In this document: positions 7,201 through 15,326 of the stretch, one piece after another
How the letters are laid out: the number at the start of each line of letters is the position of its first letter
How positions within the stretch are numbered: the first letter of the stretch is position 1
Source: X23 sp050251575
GTDB lineage: Bacteria > Bacillota > Clostridia > SK-Y3
NCBI GenBank assembly: GCA_050251575.1
Contig: JBFWMP010000031.1
Coordinates: forward strand, 1 to 22,475
Direction of reading: 5' to 3'
DNA length: 22,475 nucleotides
Notes under the pieces: generated by a model
Database searches by the model: none
What the model was told of the DNA's origin: nothing
The model's input: only the letters and a program-made list of their open reading frames with translations
Program-made: the position numbers and the translations under genes

Positions 7201-7689
7201 ATGTTCAAGAAGTACAGAGATATAATTTCCGGCAGTATCCTTTTATTACTGGCGTCTATTATATTTATTGAATCATTTAGCATAAAGAAACTTGATATAT
7301 CCAGCCTAAGTGCACAATTCGTACCTCAGCTTGCTTCCATTTTACTGGCACTTATTGCCCTATTTATCATTTATGGTGGATTCAAACAACTAAAAAAACT
7401 AAAAAGTGTAAGTATAACAGAAGATGATGTAAGCAAGAAGGAAGGCTCAAAGAATATCTTTGGCATAGCAACCTTTGCACTTATAACATTATACGTATCT
7501 TTACTTGATACTCTTGGATTCATAATTATGACTTCAATATATTTGTTTTTCCAGTTTATCATACTTGCTGAAAAAGAAGATAGAAAGCTGCCTATATTTG
7601 CAGTTGTTTCAGTAGTTGTATCTGTATCTATATATTATATTTTCTTATTAGCTTTCCAGCTATCACTACCTGCTGGTATATTGGGTTAG
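7201..7689 (+). CDS. tctB: Tripartite tricarboxylate transporter small membrane subunit TctB
   Basis: A 162-residue inner-membrane protein that partners TctA. Four to five hydrophobic segments are visible at about residues 9-26, 42-60, 88-105, 108-126 and 137-156. A hydrophilic loop rich in Lys, Ser and Glu separates the second and third. It starts at ATG 7201 behind AGAGGAGGGA. Size, topology and position between a Bug-type binding protein and TctA match TctB, a family with low sequence conservation. Stop to the next start is 11 bp, so it is translated together with tctA. Energy would come from an ion gradient, as in other members of this transporter class. Confidence 0.85.
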   Translation: MFKKYRDIISGSILLLLASIIFIESFSIKKLDISSLSAQFVPQLASILLALIALFIIYGGFKQLKKLKSVSITEDDVSKKEGSKNIFGIATFALITLYVSLLDTLGFIIMTSIYLFFQFIILAEKEDRKLPIFAVVSVVVSVSIYYIFLLAFQLSLPAGILG

Positions 7690-7699
7690 GAGGGATTAC

Positions 7700-9220
7700 A
7701 TGTTAAGCGGATTTATATTAGGATTTACGTCTATACTAACAATTAAAATATTTTTACTTATACTTTTAGGTGTGGTTGTAGGCATCATATTTGGTGCGAT
7801 TCCCGGGCTCTCTGCTGCAATGGCTGTTGTTCTATTTTTACCAATGACATTCGGAATGGATCCCATTGCAGGTATGGCATTAATTTGCGGACTTTATATC
7901 GGTGGTATTTCCGGAGGTTTAATAACTGCAATACTCTTAAAGATACCCGGAACCCCCTCTTCCATAGCCACATGTTTCGATGGGTCACCAATGGCAGCCA
8001 GGGGGGAAGCAGGCAAAGCATTAGGAATAGGTATTGTTTTTTCATTCCTGGGAGGATTATTTAGCTTTTTAGTATTGTTTTTTATAGCTCCGCCTTTAGC
8101 TGATGTGGCAATACAATTCGGAGCTTTTGAATACTTTGCCCTAGCAATCTTCTCCTTAACTATGATTGCCAGTATGTCAGGAGGTTCATTGGCAAAGGGT
8201 TTGGCCAGCGGAGTTATCGGCATAGTGTTTGCACTTGCTGGATTAGCTCCTGTTGATGCTTTGCCTAGATATACCTTTGGAATACATGCACTTGATGCAG
8301 GATTTGACCTTCTGCCGGTATTGATAGGACTATTTGCGATAACTGAAATCGTTAAGACTGCAGAAGCAGACGCTTCAATGAAAAAAGCAGTGATACAAGA
8401 CTTCAAAATAAAAGGCTTTGGATTCTCAATGAAAGAATTCATGAGTCAGAAGGTGAATTTCGTAAGATCAAGCTTAATTGGCACAGGAATAGGCATACTT
8501 CCTGGTATAGGTGGAGGAACTTCCAATCTTCTTGCATATATGGCGGCCAAAGATAGTGATAAAAATCCTGAGAGATTCGGCACAGGAGTTATTGATGGCA
8601 TTGTAGCATCTGAAACAGCCAATAACGCCTCTGTTGGCGGAGCCCTTGTACCTCTTCTGACGCTTGGAATACCTGGTGATGCTGTTACCGCTATGGTACT
8701 TGGCGCATTTATGGTGCACGGCATATCTCCTGGACCGCTGCTGTTTATCAATAATAAAGACCTTGTCTACAGTATTTTTGCTTCTCTGCTTGTGGCTAAT
8801 GTAATGATGTTAATTGTTGAGTTCTATGGATTGCGAATATTTGTAAAGATGCTCAAAATTCCAAAACACTATTTACTGCCCATAATTTTTGCTTTATGCG
8901 CAGTAGGGGCTTATGGTCTCAATAATAGGGTGTTTGATGTTGCTACTATCTTGATATTTGGTTTTATCGGATACAGTATGGAAAAACTGGGTTTACCGTT
9001 GACTCCTGTCATTCTAGGATTTATACTTGGACCTATTGCTGAGTTAAATCTCAGGAGAGGTTTACAACATACCAATGGTGACTTCATACCATTCCTCACA
9101 AGTCCAATAGCAGCATTCTTCCTGCTAATAGCGTTATATGTTTCAATATCTACAGTAAGGAAGAACATGAAAAGGTCGAAGGAAGAGAAAGAAAGGCTCG
9201 CAAGTGCGATAAGTGGATAA
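7700..9220 (+). CDS. tctA: Tripartite tricarboxylate transporter large permease TctA
   Basis: A 506-residue permease with about twelve hydrophobic segments. The two repeated family signatures are present: GAIPGLSAAMAVVLFLPM (residues 32-49) with IPGTPSSIATCFDG (82-95), and GTGIGILPGIGGGTS (261-275) with ASETANNASVGGALVPLLTL (303-322) and GIPGDAVTAMVLGAFM. It forms the transport channel with TctB and takes substrate from TctC. It starts ATG 7700 after AGGAGGGA, 11 bp past tctB. The length is normal. A strong terminator follows at 9244-9289, so the sigma-54 operon probably ends here and the regulator gene is a separate unit. Confidence 0.95.
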   Translation: MLSGFILGFTSILTIKIFLLILLGVVVGIIFGAIPGLSAAMAVVLFLPMTFGMDPIAGMALICGLYIGGISGGLITAILLKIPGTPSSIATCFDGSPMAARGEAGKALGIGIVFSFLGGLFSFLVLFFIAPPLADVAIQFGAFEYFALAIFSLTMIASMSGGSLAKGLASGVIGIVFALAGLAPVDALPRYTFGIHALDAGFDLLPVLIGLFAITEIVKTAEADASMKKAVIQDFKIKGFGFSMKEFMSQKVNFVRSSLIGTGIGILPGIGGGTSNLLAYMAAKDSDKNPERFGTGVIDGIVASETANNASVGGALVPLLTLGIPGDAVTAMVLGAFMVHGISPGPLLFINNKDLVYSIFASLLVANVMMLIVEFYGLRIFVKMLKIPKHYLLPIIFALCAVGAYGLNNRVFDVATILIFGFIGYSMEKLGLPLTPVILGFILGPIAELNLRRGLQHTNGDFIPFLTSPIAAFFLLIALYVSISTVRKNMKRSKEEKERLASAISG

Positions 9221-9243
9221 GTACATTAAAATAGCATATAAAC

Positions 9244-9289
9244 TAAATTTAACGGGAGAGGTATCTTAATACCTCTCCTGTTAAATTTA
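9244..9289 (+). terminator. Hairpin terminator after tctA
   Basis: A 21-bp stem (9244-9264 with 9269-9289) around a four-base loop, with one G-U pair. It is 24 bp past the tctA stop. The lower stem is A/T-rich and there is no long T-run, so it may work in both directions or only partly. Confidence 0.75.
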
Positions 9290-9306
9290 AAGACTAAACG
9301 TTAACT

Positions 9307-9335
9307 TTGACAATAACTAATTTAATTGGTAGAAT
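9307..9335 (+). promoter_or_regulatory. Sigma-A promoter of the sigma-54 activator gene
   Basis: A perfect TTGACA (9307-9312), a 17-bp spacer and TAGAAT (9330-9335; one mismatch), 57 bp before the start codon. The activator is therefore probably made constitutively and independently of the operon it controls. Confidence 0.75.
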
Positions 9336-9391
9336 AAAAACAAAAATCAAGTAAAATTTTTTATATAAATATAAAAAGTAGGCGATAGCAT

Positions 9392-11401
9392 ATGATAAAA
9401 ATTAAGTTGATACTCCCCCCCCATCAGGAATTAGCTGCACTTGCAGAGACTACTTTTAAAGAGCATAACAAATTGTATAAATCTGATTATAGTGAAGAGT
9501 ATGAATTAGAAATAGAGCAAGTACTTTGGGTTCACGCAGATCAATTAACCTTTGATGCTGACGTTATTATTTCAAGAGGAATTTTTTCAAATATTATAAA
9601 AGATAATATAAATTCAATACCTATTGTAGATATTCCTTTTACCGGTAGTGACCTGTTAGGATGTCTCGATGAATGCAAAAAAAGATTTGTCTCTAAAAAA
9701 ATAGCTATATTAGGTCCTAGTAACGTAATTTATGATGTTGAAAAAATATCGGATATCGTAGGGCTACAGGTAAAACCTTGTGGAGTAGAAAGACTAGCGG
9801 ATATTGAACTGATGGTTAATGCAGCAGCAAATGAAGGTTATCAAATCATAGTGGGTGGGTTATTAACTAAAGAGTATGCAACAAAAATGGGATTGGAATG
9901 GCTATTCCTTCCTACAGGAAAAGAAACTATGTGGCACGCTATCACAGAAGCAAAAAGAGTCGCTCAAATTAGCAGAAGAGAGCAAGAGAAAGCTGAATTG
10001 TTTAAAACAATTCTTGACTATGCCTACGAAGGGGTAATTGCCGTAGACAAGAAAAAGCAAATATCAGCTTTCAATATGGCTGCTCAAAAAATTTTAGATA
10101 TTGATATGCAAAACCCTATTGGAAAGAAATTAGATCAGATATTATCAAAATCTAACTTGCGAGAAATGCTCATTGATAAAAACAAACATTTAGGTACCAT
10201 TATAAGCCATAACAAAGTACAATTAGCTGTTAATAAAGTACCCATCATGCTTAAAGGTGAAAATGTAGGAGATATGGTTACCTTTGAAGATATAACCAAA
10301 ATTCAAGATATGGAAGAGAAAATACGAAAAGAAATTCATAGGCGTGGACATATTGCTAAGTATACCTTCCAAGATATTGTCGGTGATACTAAAATTTTGA
10401 AAGAAGTCATACAAACTGCAAAGAGTATTAGTCCAGTTGACAGTAATATTCTTATTATCGGAGAAACTGGAACTGGGAAAGAACTTTTTGCCCAAAGTAT
10501 TCATAACCATAGTCTTCGTAAGAAAGGTCCATTTGTGGCTGTTAACTGTGCAGCACTGCCTGAGAATCTTTTAGAAAGTGAACTATTCGGATATGTAGAA
10601 GGTGCTTTTACCGGCGCCTCAAAAGGTGGAAAGGCAGGTCTTTTTGAGCTGGCTCATAAAGGAACTATATTTCTTGATGAAATTGGAGAAATTTCTTTAA
10701 ATCTGCAGAGTCGATTATTGCGGGTAATTGAGGAAAAAGAAATAATGCGCCTAGGGCACGATAGAGTGATGCCAATAGATGTAAGAATCATATCCGCTAC
10801 TAATAAAGATTTATATACAATGGTGAAGAGCGCTACTTTTCGAGAAGATCTTTATTACAGATTAAATGTATTAAAACTAGATCTGCCTTCTTTAGTTGAA
10901 AGAAAAGATGATATATTATTGTTAGCAAGAAATTTCGTCATGAATTATGCAAAACAATTCAAAAAGCCAAATCTTATATTTACAGAAGGAGCTAAAAAAG
11001 TTTTACAGCAGATTGAATGGCCGGGGAATATTCGTGAACTCAGAAATATATGCGAGCGTTTAGTTGTGCTGAGTAAATCTAATATGATTACTGAAGAAAA
11101 TGTATGGGAAATATTGGATTACAAAAAAAACAGAGAACACATTAATAAAATCAGCAGTATTAATATGGTAGATCAAACTGAGAATTATGCTCTAGAAGAG
11201 CAGGCTATTGAAAAAACAAAAGGAACTAAATTATTAGAATATATAGATGATATATATATAGAAGAGTTGAAAAATCAAAAAAGAATGAAACTACAGAATT
11301 TATTGGAGCAGGAAGGTTTTAATAAGGCGAAGGTTGCGGAAAAATTAGGTGTTAATAGATCCACCCTTTGGCGATGGATGAAGGAGTTGGAAATGAGTTA
11401 G
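9392..11401 (+). CDS. Sigma-54-dependent activator with PrpR_N, PAS, AAA+ and Fis domains
   Basis: A 669-residue transcription activator. Residues 1-190 resemble PrpR_N, the ligand-sensing part of propionate-catabolism activators. Residues about 200-310 form a PAS domain (DYAYEGVIAVDK...FNMAAQKIL). The AAA+ domain spans about 325-565 with Walker A GETGTGKE (357-364), the sigma-54 contact loop GAFTGA (404-409), Walker B GTIFLDE (424-430) and WPGNIRELRN (543-552). A Fis-type helix-turn-helix closes the protein (about 636-665, AKVAEKLGVNRSTLWRW). All parts are intact. The probable target is the -24/-12 promoter at 3271. The ribosome site ahead of ATG 9392 is weak. A run of eight C lies at codons 8-10. 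A ligand related to the imported carboxylate is likely but not shown. Confidence 0.93.
   Translation: MIKIKLILPPHQELAALAETTFKEHNKLYKSDYSEEYELEIEQVLWVHADQLTFDADVIISRGIFSNIIKDNINSIPIVDIPFTGSDLLGCLDECKKRFVSKKIAILGPSNVIYDVEKISDIVGLQVKPCGVERLADIELMVNAAANEGYQIIVGGLLTKEYATKMGLEWLFLPTGKETMWHAITEAKRVAQISRREQEKAELFKTILDYAYEGVIAVDKKKQISAFNMAAQKILDIDMQNPIGKKLDQILSKSNLREMLIDKNKHLGTIISHNKVQLAVNKVPIMLKGENVGDMVTFEDITKIQDMEEKIRKEIHRRGHIAKYTFQDIVGDTKILKEVIQTAKSISPVDSNILIIGETGTGKELFAQSIHNHSLRKKGPFVAVNCAALPENLLESELFGYVEGAFTGASKGGKAGLFELAHKGTIFLDEIGEISLNLQSRLLRVIEEKEIMRLGHDRVMPIDVRIISATNKDLYTMVKSATFREDLYYRLNVLKLDLPSLVERKDDILLLARNFVMNYAKQFKKPNLIFTEGAKKVLQQIEWPGNIRELRNICERLVVLSKSNMITEENVWEILDYKKNREHINKISSINMVDQTENYALEEQAIEKTKGTKLLEYIDDIYIEELKNQKRMKLQNLLEQEGFNKAKVAEKLGVNRSTLWRWMKELEMS
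9415..9422 (+). repeat. C8 homopolymer in the activator coding sequence
   Basis: Eight consecutive C at codons 8-10 of the activator (Leu-Pro-Pro-His). This is the longest G/C run I noticed in this A/T-rich window. A one-base slip would frameshift the gene near its start. Confidence 0.9.
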
Positions 11402-11439
11402 GCAAGTCGCAAAAGGCTTATCAGCTTCTACTATAATAA

Positions 11440-11474
11440 AAAAAGTAACGGTTCATGGAGAAAAATCCGTTACT
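11440..11474 (-). terminator. Terminator for the parE-side transcript
   Basis: Stem AGTAACGG (11444-11451) with CCGTTACT (11467-11474). On the minus strand it is followed by a run of seven T (complement of the A-run 11438-11444). It would stop transcripts from parE before they run into the convergent activator gene. Confidence 0.75.
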
Positions 11475-11530
11475 AGTGCACCGTTAAAAACCACCAAAAT
11501 AGTGAGATAATACAAAAAAATAGCTGAGAA

Positions 11531-11604
11531 TGTCATTCTGAGTGCAGCGAAGAATCTTAGCATTTAAGCAGATTTTAAGATTCTTCATTTCATTCAGAAT
11601 GACA
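11531..11604. repeat. Dispersed palindromic repeat, copy 2
   Basis: A 74-bp palindrome with the same outer and inner arms as copy 1 (147-230). It lies 31 bp past the parE stop codon. As at copy 1, GTTAGC on the plus strand joins the repeat flank to the 3' end of the neighbouring gene; GGACTTT-TCAGTA also recurs on that side. It may add to 3'-end folding of the parE message. Confidence 0.8.
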
Positions 11605-11635
11605 GAATACGGACTTTTTCAGTAATTTCGGACTG

Positions 11636-13615
11636 TTAGCTTACATCTGTCATATCAATATACTTATATCCATGCTCAGCAATAAAATCTTTTCTACCCT
11701 GCAAATTGTCTCCCAGTAAAAGTTCGAACACTTCCTGAGTTCTTTCAACTTCTTCAGGCAATACCTGAACCAACTTCCGTGTTTCAGGACACATGGTAGT
11801 CTGCCACATCATCTCAGGCTCATTCTCTCCTAGTCCTTTTGAGCGTTGTATCGTATATTTATCCTTTATTTTTGAGATAATAGCATCCTTCTCCTTATCT
11901 GAATAAGCAAAATATGTTTTTTTCTTTGTACTTATTTCAAATAGAGGAGACTCTGCAATATATATCTTGCCTTTTTCAATAAGAGTAGGAACCAACCTAT
12001 ATAACATTGTCAGTATTAATGTCCTAATCTGGAAACCATCAACATCTGCATCTGTACAAATAATGACCTTGTCCCACTTCAAATTATCAAAATCAAAGGA
12101 ATGTAAATCTTTATTATGTTTCGACTTTATCTCCACACCGCATCCTAAAACTTTTAAAAGGTCTATAATAATATCGTTTTTAAAGATTCTATCGTAGTCT
12201 GCTTTTAAGCAATTAAGTATTTTGCCACGCACTGGAATTATACCCTGAAATTCAGCATCCCGTGCCAGCTTACATGCTCCCAATGCAGAATCTCCTTCCA
12301 CAATATAAATTTCTCTCCTTGTAGTATCTTTTGTACGGCAATCAACAAATTTTTGTACTCTATTTGTCATGTCAAGATTACCGCCAAGCTTTTTCTTGAT
12401 ATTGATTCTAGCTTTTTCAGCAGTTTCTCTGCTTCTTTTATTAATTAGCACCTGCTCAGTAACTCTATCTGCCTCTGCCTTATTCTCAATAAGATAGATC
12501 TCCAACTGCTGTCTTAAAAAGTCTGTCATCGTTTCCTGAATAAATTTATTGGCAATCGCTTTTTTTGTTTGATTTTCATAACTAGTAACCGTTGAAAAAG
12601 AATTGCTCACCAATATTAAGCTATCCTGAACATCGGTAAATGTCACTTTGCTTTCATTCTTATTATATTTATTATTATTCTTCAAATACTGGTCTATTAC
12701 ATAAACAAATGCATTTCTGACAGCCTTATCCGGTGAGCCTCCATATTCTAAAAAACTGGAATTGTGATAATATTCTAATAAATTGATCTCATTATTAAAA
12801 CAAAATCCAATTTGCAGTTTTACCTTATATTCTGGCTTATCCTCACGATCCCGGCCTTTTCTCTCAGCTTCATAGCTTTGTATCTCTGTAAAACTCTTAT
12901 CCGCACTGACCTCTTTAATATAATCGATAATTCCATGGTCATATTTATACTCATAGGTTGTATCGGAAGCTTCGTCATATAACCGAAATAAAATCCCTGC
13001 ATTAACTACAGCCTGCTTCTTTAATATAGTTTGAAAATATTCCAACGGAATACAAATATCTGTAAATACATCAAGATCTGGTCTCCATTTAACAATGGTA
13101 CCAGTATATTCGTATTTGCATTTCTCTTTTATCAGCCCACCAACATTTTCACCTTTCTCGAAGTGCAGACTATGCTTATAGCCATCACGATATACGGTAA
13201 CATCCATATATTCAGAGCTATACTGAGTTGCACAGCTCCCCAGTCCATTAAGACCCAAACTGAATTCATAGTTTTCCCCTGAGTTGTTTCTATATTTTCC
13301 CCCTGCGTATAGCTCACAAAATACAAGTTCCCAATTGTATCTTTCTTCCTTTGGATTATAATCTAACGGTATTCCTCTTCCTCTATCTAAAACCTGAATA
13401 GATTGGTCCTGATGTCGTACCACTTCAATTACATTGCCATAACCTTCTCTTGCTTCATCTATAGAATTTGATAATATTTCAAATACCGAATGCTGACATC
13501 CTTCTATCCCATCGGAACCAAAAATAACACCCGGTCGCAATCTGACCCTATCAGCACCCTTTAATGAGGATATGCTTTCATTCCCATATTCATTATTTTT
13601 CATATCTTTTGGCAT
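11636..13615 (-). CDS. parE: Type IIA topoisomerase subunit B (topoisomerase IV / gyrase B-like)
   Basis: The ATPase subunit and partner of the ParC-like protein. I place the start at ATG 13615 because AAAGGTGGG lies about 8 bases before it; the upstream in-frame ATG at 13642 (668 residues) has no such site. Numbered from 13615 (659 residues): the GHKL ATPase motifs are EILSNSIDEA (46-55; E46, N50, D53), DRGRGIP (77-83) and GLNGLG (121-126). The TOPRIM motifs are EGDSALG (440-446) and DADVDG (522-527), followed by QRSKGLGENEPE. GyrB usually has GLHGVG and EGDSAGG, so this is a divergent member. A sigma-A promoter lies upstream. Its expected neighbour parC is about 9 kb away, beyond an opposite-strand island. 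Confidence 0.9.
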   Translation of the reverse strand: MPKDMKNNEYGNESISSLKGADRVRLRPGVIFGSDGIEGCQHSVFEILSNSIDEAREGYGNVIEVVRHQDQSIQVLDRGRGIPLDYNPKEERYNWELVFCELYAGGKYRNNSGENYEFSLGLNGLGSCATQYSSEYMDVTVYRDGYKHSLHFEKGENVGGLIKEKCKYEYTGTIVKWRPDLDVFTDICIPLEYFQTILKKQAVVNAGILFRLYDEASDTTYEYKYDHGIIDYIKEVSADKSFTEIQSYEAERKGRDREDKPEYKVKLQIGFCFNNEINLLEYYHNSSFLEYGGSPDKAVRNAFVYVIDQYLKNNNKYNKNESKVTFTDVQDSLILVSNSFSTVTSYENQTKKAIANKFIQETMTDFLRQQLEIYLIENKAEADRVTEQVLINKRSRETAEKARINIKKKLGGNLDMTNRVQKFVDCRTKDTTRREIYIVEGDSALGACKLARDAEFQGIIPVRGKILNCLKADYDRIFKNDIIIDLLKVLGCGVEIKSKHNKDLHSFDFDNLKWDKVIICTDADVDGFQIRTLILTMLYRLVPTLIEKGKIYIAESPLFEISTKKKTYFAYSDKEKDAIISKIKDKYTIQRSKGLGENEPEMMWQTTMCPETRKLVQVLPEEVERTQEVFELLLGDNLQGRKDFIAEHGYKYIDMTDVS

Positions 13616-13722
13616 TCTGTATCCCACCTTTGTCATTTGCATATCAGACTATATCTATCAAAATAAATACATTAAGATCTGCCTCTACAACATAAAACCT
13701 TTTATATCTTCTATCTAGTTAA

Positions 13723-13751
13723 ATCATACCCCAAACACCTGTTTGCGTCAA
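13723..13751 (-). promoter_or_regulatory. Sigma-A promoter of parE with a dyad in its spacer
   Basis: On the minus strand, TTGACG (13746-13751), 17 bp, TATGAT (13723-13728), one mismatch in each box. The spacer contains CAAACA-CC-TGTTTG (13732-13745), a perfect dyad that could be an operator. The promoter lies directly after the stop codon of the preceding gene. Confidence 0.7.
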
Positions 13752-13752
13752 G

Positions 13753-14256
13753 TTATATCTCTGTTTGCTGTGATCCTAGACTATCTGCCGAATCCTCTTT
13801 TTTGTTTAAATACTTTACAACTAATTGTGTAATCCATATATAAAGAAATGAAAATGCAACTGCCATAAAAATACGGTTTATAATTAAAATTCCACCATAT
13901 GCTCCTATTGAAGTAAATAAGATCGTTTCCTCTATAATTGCATGGCAAATGCCAATAAATATAAATAATATATTTAACTGGAATCGAGTTATCTTCATTT
14001 CGTTTCGAAGTTGAAGCATTACTCCTGAGCCATAGAGCAGTCCTGCGAACAATCCTACAATGATAGCCAGACCTGCCTCACCCGGAAGCTTTAAAAGTTT
14101 AGTGATTCCATAGGACTTCTGCGCTATCTTCTCCAACCATCCTGTATCCTTAAGACATTCAATAAAAATGAGCAAAGGAATAACGACATAAAGCATCTTG
14201 AATATTGTTGCCCAACTTACATTGACTGTCTCCCATATTATTTTGGTCCAATCCAT
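13753..14256 (-). CDS. Gate-domain (nucleoside recognition / SpmB-like) membrane protein
   Basis: A 167-residue membrane protein with about four to five hydrophobic segments. It resembles the Gate (nucleoside recognition) family that includes the spore-maturation proteins SpmA and SpmB. It carries LKLPGEAGLAIIVG (residues 55-68) and GICHAIIEETILF, which recur in altered form in the gene directly upstream (LPGEGALIFLMG, MCHAIVIETAVV). The start ATG 14256 has GGGGGTG about 8 bases upstream and lies 3 bp past the stop of that gene, so the two are translationally coupled. A role in sporulation or small-molecule transport is possible. No direct evidence separates the options. The C-terminus is hydrophilic and acidic. 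Confidence 0.72.
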   Translation of the reverse strand: MDWTKIIWETVNVSWATIFKMLYVVIPLLIFIECLKDTGWLEKIAQKSYGITKLLKLPGEAGLAIIVGLFAGLLYGSGVMLQLRNEMKITRFQLNILFIFIGICHAIIEETILFTSIGAYGGILIINRIFMAVAFSFLYIWITQLVVKYLNKKEDSADSLGSQQTEI

Positions 14257-14259
14257 TCC

Positions 14260-14685
14260 TTACACCCCCGGTATAACAAAATTCAATAACAATCCGGTTA
14301 CTACTGCAGCAAGCGTCCTGATTCCTGCATTCAACAGGCCATTTGCTCCACCTTTGCTTACCACCGCAGTTTCTATCACTATAGCATGGCACATCGTGAT
14401 AAGCGCACAAGCTATGGTAATTTGCTTTGCAGTCAATTCTAGTGCCATAACTACTGCTGCAGCACTATAAATAGAAATATGCCCCATTAGAAAAATAAGT
14501 GCACCTTCTCCTGGGAGTCCCATATAAGACATATATGGAACAAAAAACTCTGCAACTTTGCCCATCCATCCGGAATGCTCCAATATTTTAATAAAGAAGA
14601 CTGATGGGATAATATATAAAGAAAGGTCGGCAATTACCCTTACAGCCTTTTTCCCTCCACGTATAAAAGTTTGCTTCGTAACCAT
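14260..14685 (-). CDS. Gate-domain (nucleoside recognition / SpmA-like) membrane protein
   Basis: A 141-residue membrane protein of the same Gate family as the next gene. It starts at ATG 14685 with AAGGGAG upstream. It shows four hydrophobic segments, the LPGEGALIFLMGHISIYSA motif (residues 58-76) and MCHAIVIETAVV. It is shorter than typical SpmA (about 195 residues). The pair probably forms a two-subunit membrane complex, as SpmA and SpmB are thought to. A promoter is predicted at 14720-14749. Spore-coat and spore-wall genes lie upstream, which fits but does not prove a sporulation role. Confidence 0.72.
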   Translation of the reverse strand: MVTKQTFIRGGKKAVRVIADLSLYIIPSVFFIKILEHSGWMGKVAEFFVPYMSYMGLPGEGALIFLMGHISIYSAAAVVMALELTAKQITIACALITMCHAIVIETAVVSKGGANGLLNAGIRTLAAVVTGLLLNFVIPGV

Positions 14686-14719
14686 TGATTTCTCCCTTTT
14701 CTACATTTAAATACGATTC

Positions 14720-14749
14720 ATTATACACCATTTAAGCAATAACAAACAA
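14720..14749 (-). promoter_or_regulatory. Predicted promoter of the Gate-domain gene pair
   Basis: On the minus strand, TTGTTT (14744-14749), an 18-bp spacer and a perfect TATAAT (14720-14725), 35 bp before the start codon. The -35 box is weak. Confidence 0.5.
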
Positions 14750-14801
14750 GACCCTAAGTCGTAAAATGGTGCCAAGTACTTTGATTTATAAATTAAAAAT
14801 T

Positions 14802-14850
14802 ATAAGACAAATAGCATAGAGAATTATTTTCTCTATGCTATTTGTCTTAT
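14802..14850 (-). terminator. Terminator of the Gly/Tyr-rich protein gene
   Basis: A perfect 22-bp stem (14802-14823 with 14829-14850) and a five-base loop, 11 bp past the stop codon of the gene at 14861. The minus-strand continuation is T-rich (TATAATTTTTAATT). Confidence 0.9.
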
Positions 14851-14860
14851 ATCTGCTATT

Positions 14861-15298
14861 TTAGAATATTCCGTAGCCTCGACCATATCTATAACCATAA
14901 TCTGGACCGTAACCATAACCTGGACCATAACCGTAACCATAACCTCTTCTTCTTAACAATTCACGAATCAGTAAAATCCCAACCAGACCCCTAAGCAAGC
15001 CCCTAGCCCCATAATATTGCGCAGTTTCACTATCTGACTGTATCCCATATTCCCTATACATTTCAGGATAATTCATCTTACACTCGTCTAGTATTTCATC
15101 TGTCATACCTTCTATGTCTTCATAAGAAGGATATGAATACATCATTGGATTGTATTGCGCATCTAACATATCACATCTTCTTTTTACCACAGGATAAACA
15201 ATGTAGTATATATCCGGGTATTTGATTGGTTCATATTCCATCATGCCTGGATAAGCTTGCTGCACATAGCCTTGATAATAACCATAATCCATATTCAT
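14861..15298 (-). CDS. Tyr/Gly-rich protein, probable spore-coat or surface protein
   Basis: A 145-residue protein without a signal peptide. The N-terminal third is rich in Tyr, Pro and Met (starts MNMDYGYYQGYVQQAYPGMM). The middle is acidic, and one amphipathic helix LLRGLVGILLIRELLRRRG lies near residues 101-119. The C-terminus is a tandem of G-Y-G-Y-G-P units. Low-complexity Gly/Tyr tails are common in clostridial and bacillar spore-coat proteins, which crosslink through tyrosine. I do not recognise a named family. It is probably a single-gene transcript: its own terminator follows, and a possible mother-cell promoter lies upstream. Confidence 0.7.
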   Translation of the reverse strand: MNMDYGYYQGYVQQAYPGMMEYEPIKYPDIYYIVYPVVKRRCDMLDAQYNPMMYSYPSYEDIEGMTDEILDECKMNYPEMYREYGIQSDSETAQYYGARGLLRGLVGILLIRELLRRRGYGYGYGPGYGYGPDYGYRYGRGYGIF

Positions 15299-15326
15299 AT
15301 TAATTCTCCCTTCTGCCTATTTAATA

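Noticed and set aside
7894..8442. Long minus-strand frame (182 codons) inside tctA
   Set aside because: It is the mirror of a strongly conserved TctA segment, has no ribosome site or family features, and its composition follows from the sense codons.
147..11604. Repeat copies 1 and 2 as the direct ends of a composite transposon carrying the catabolic island
   Set aside because: Copy 1 lies beyond parC and DUF1659, not at the island's left edge, and neither copy encodes or neighbours a transposase.
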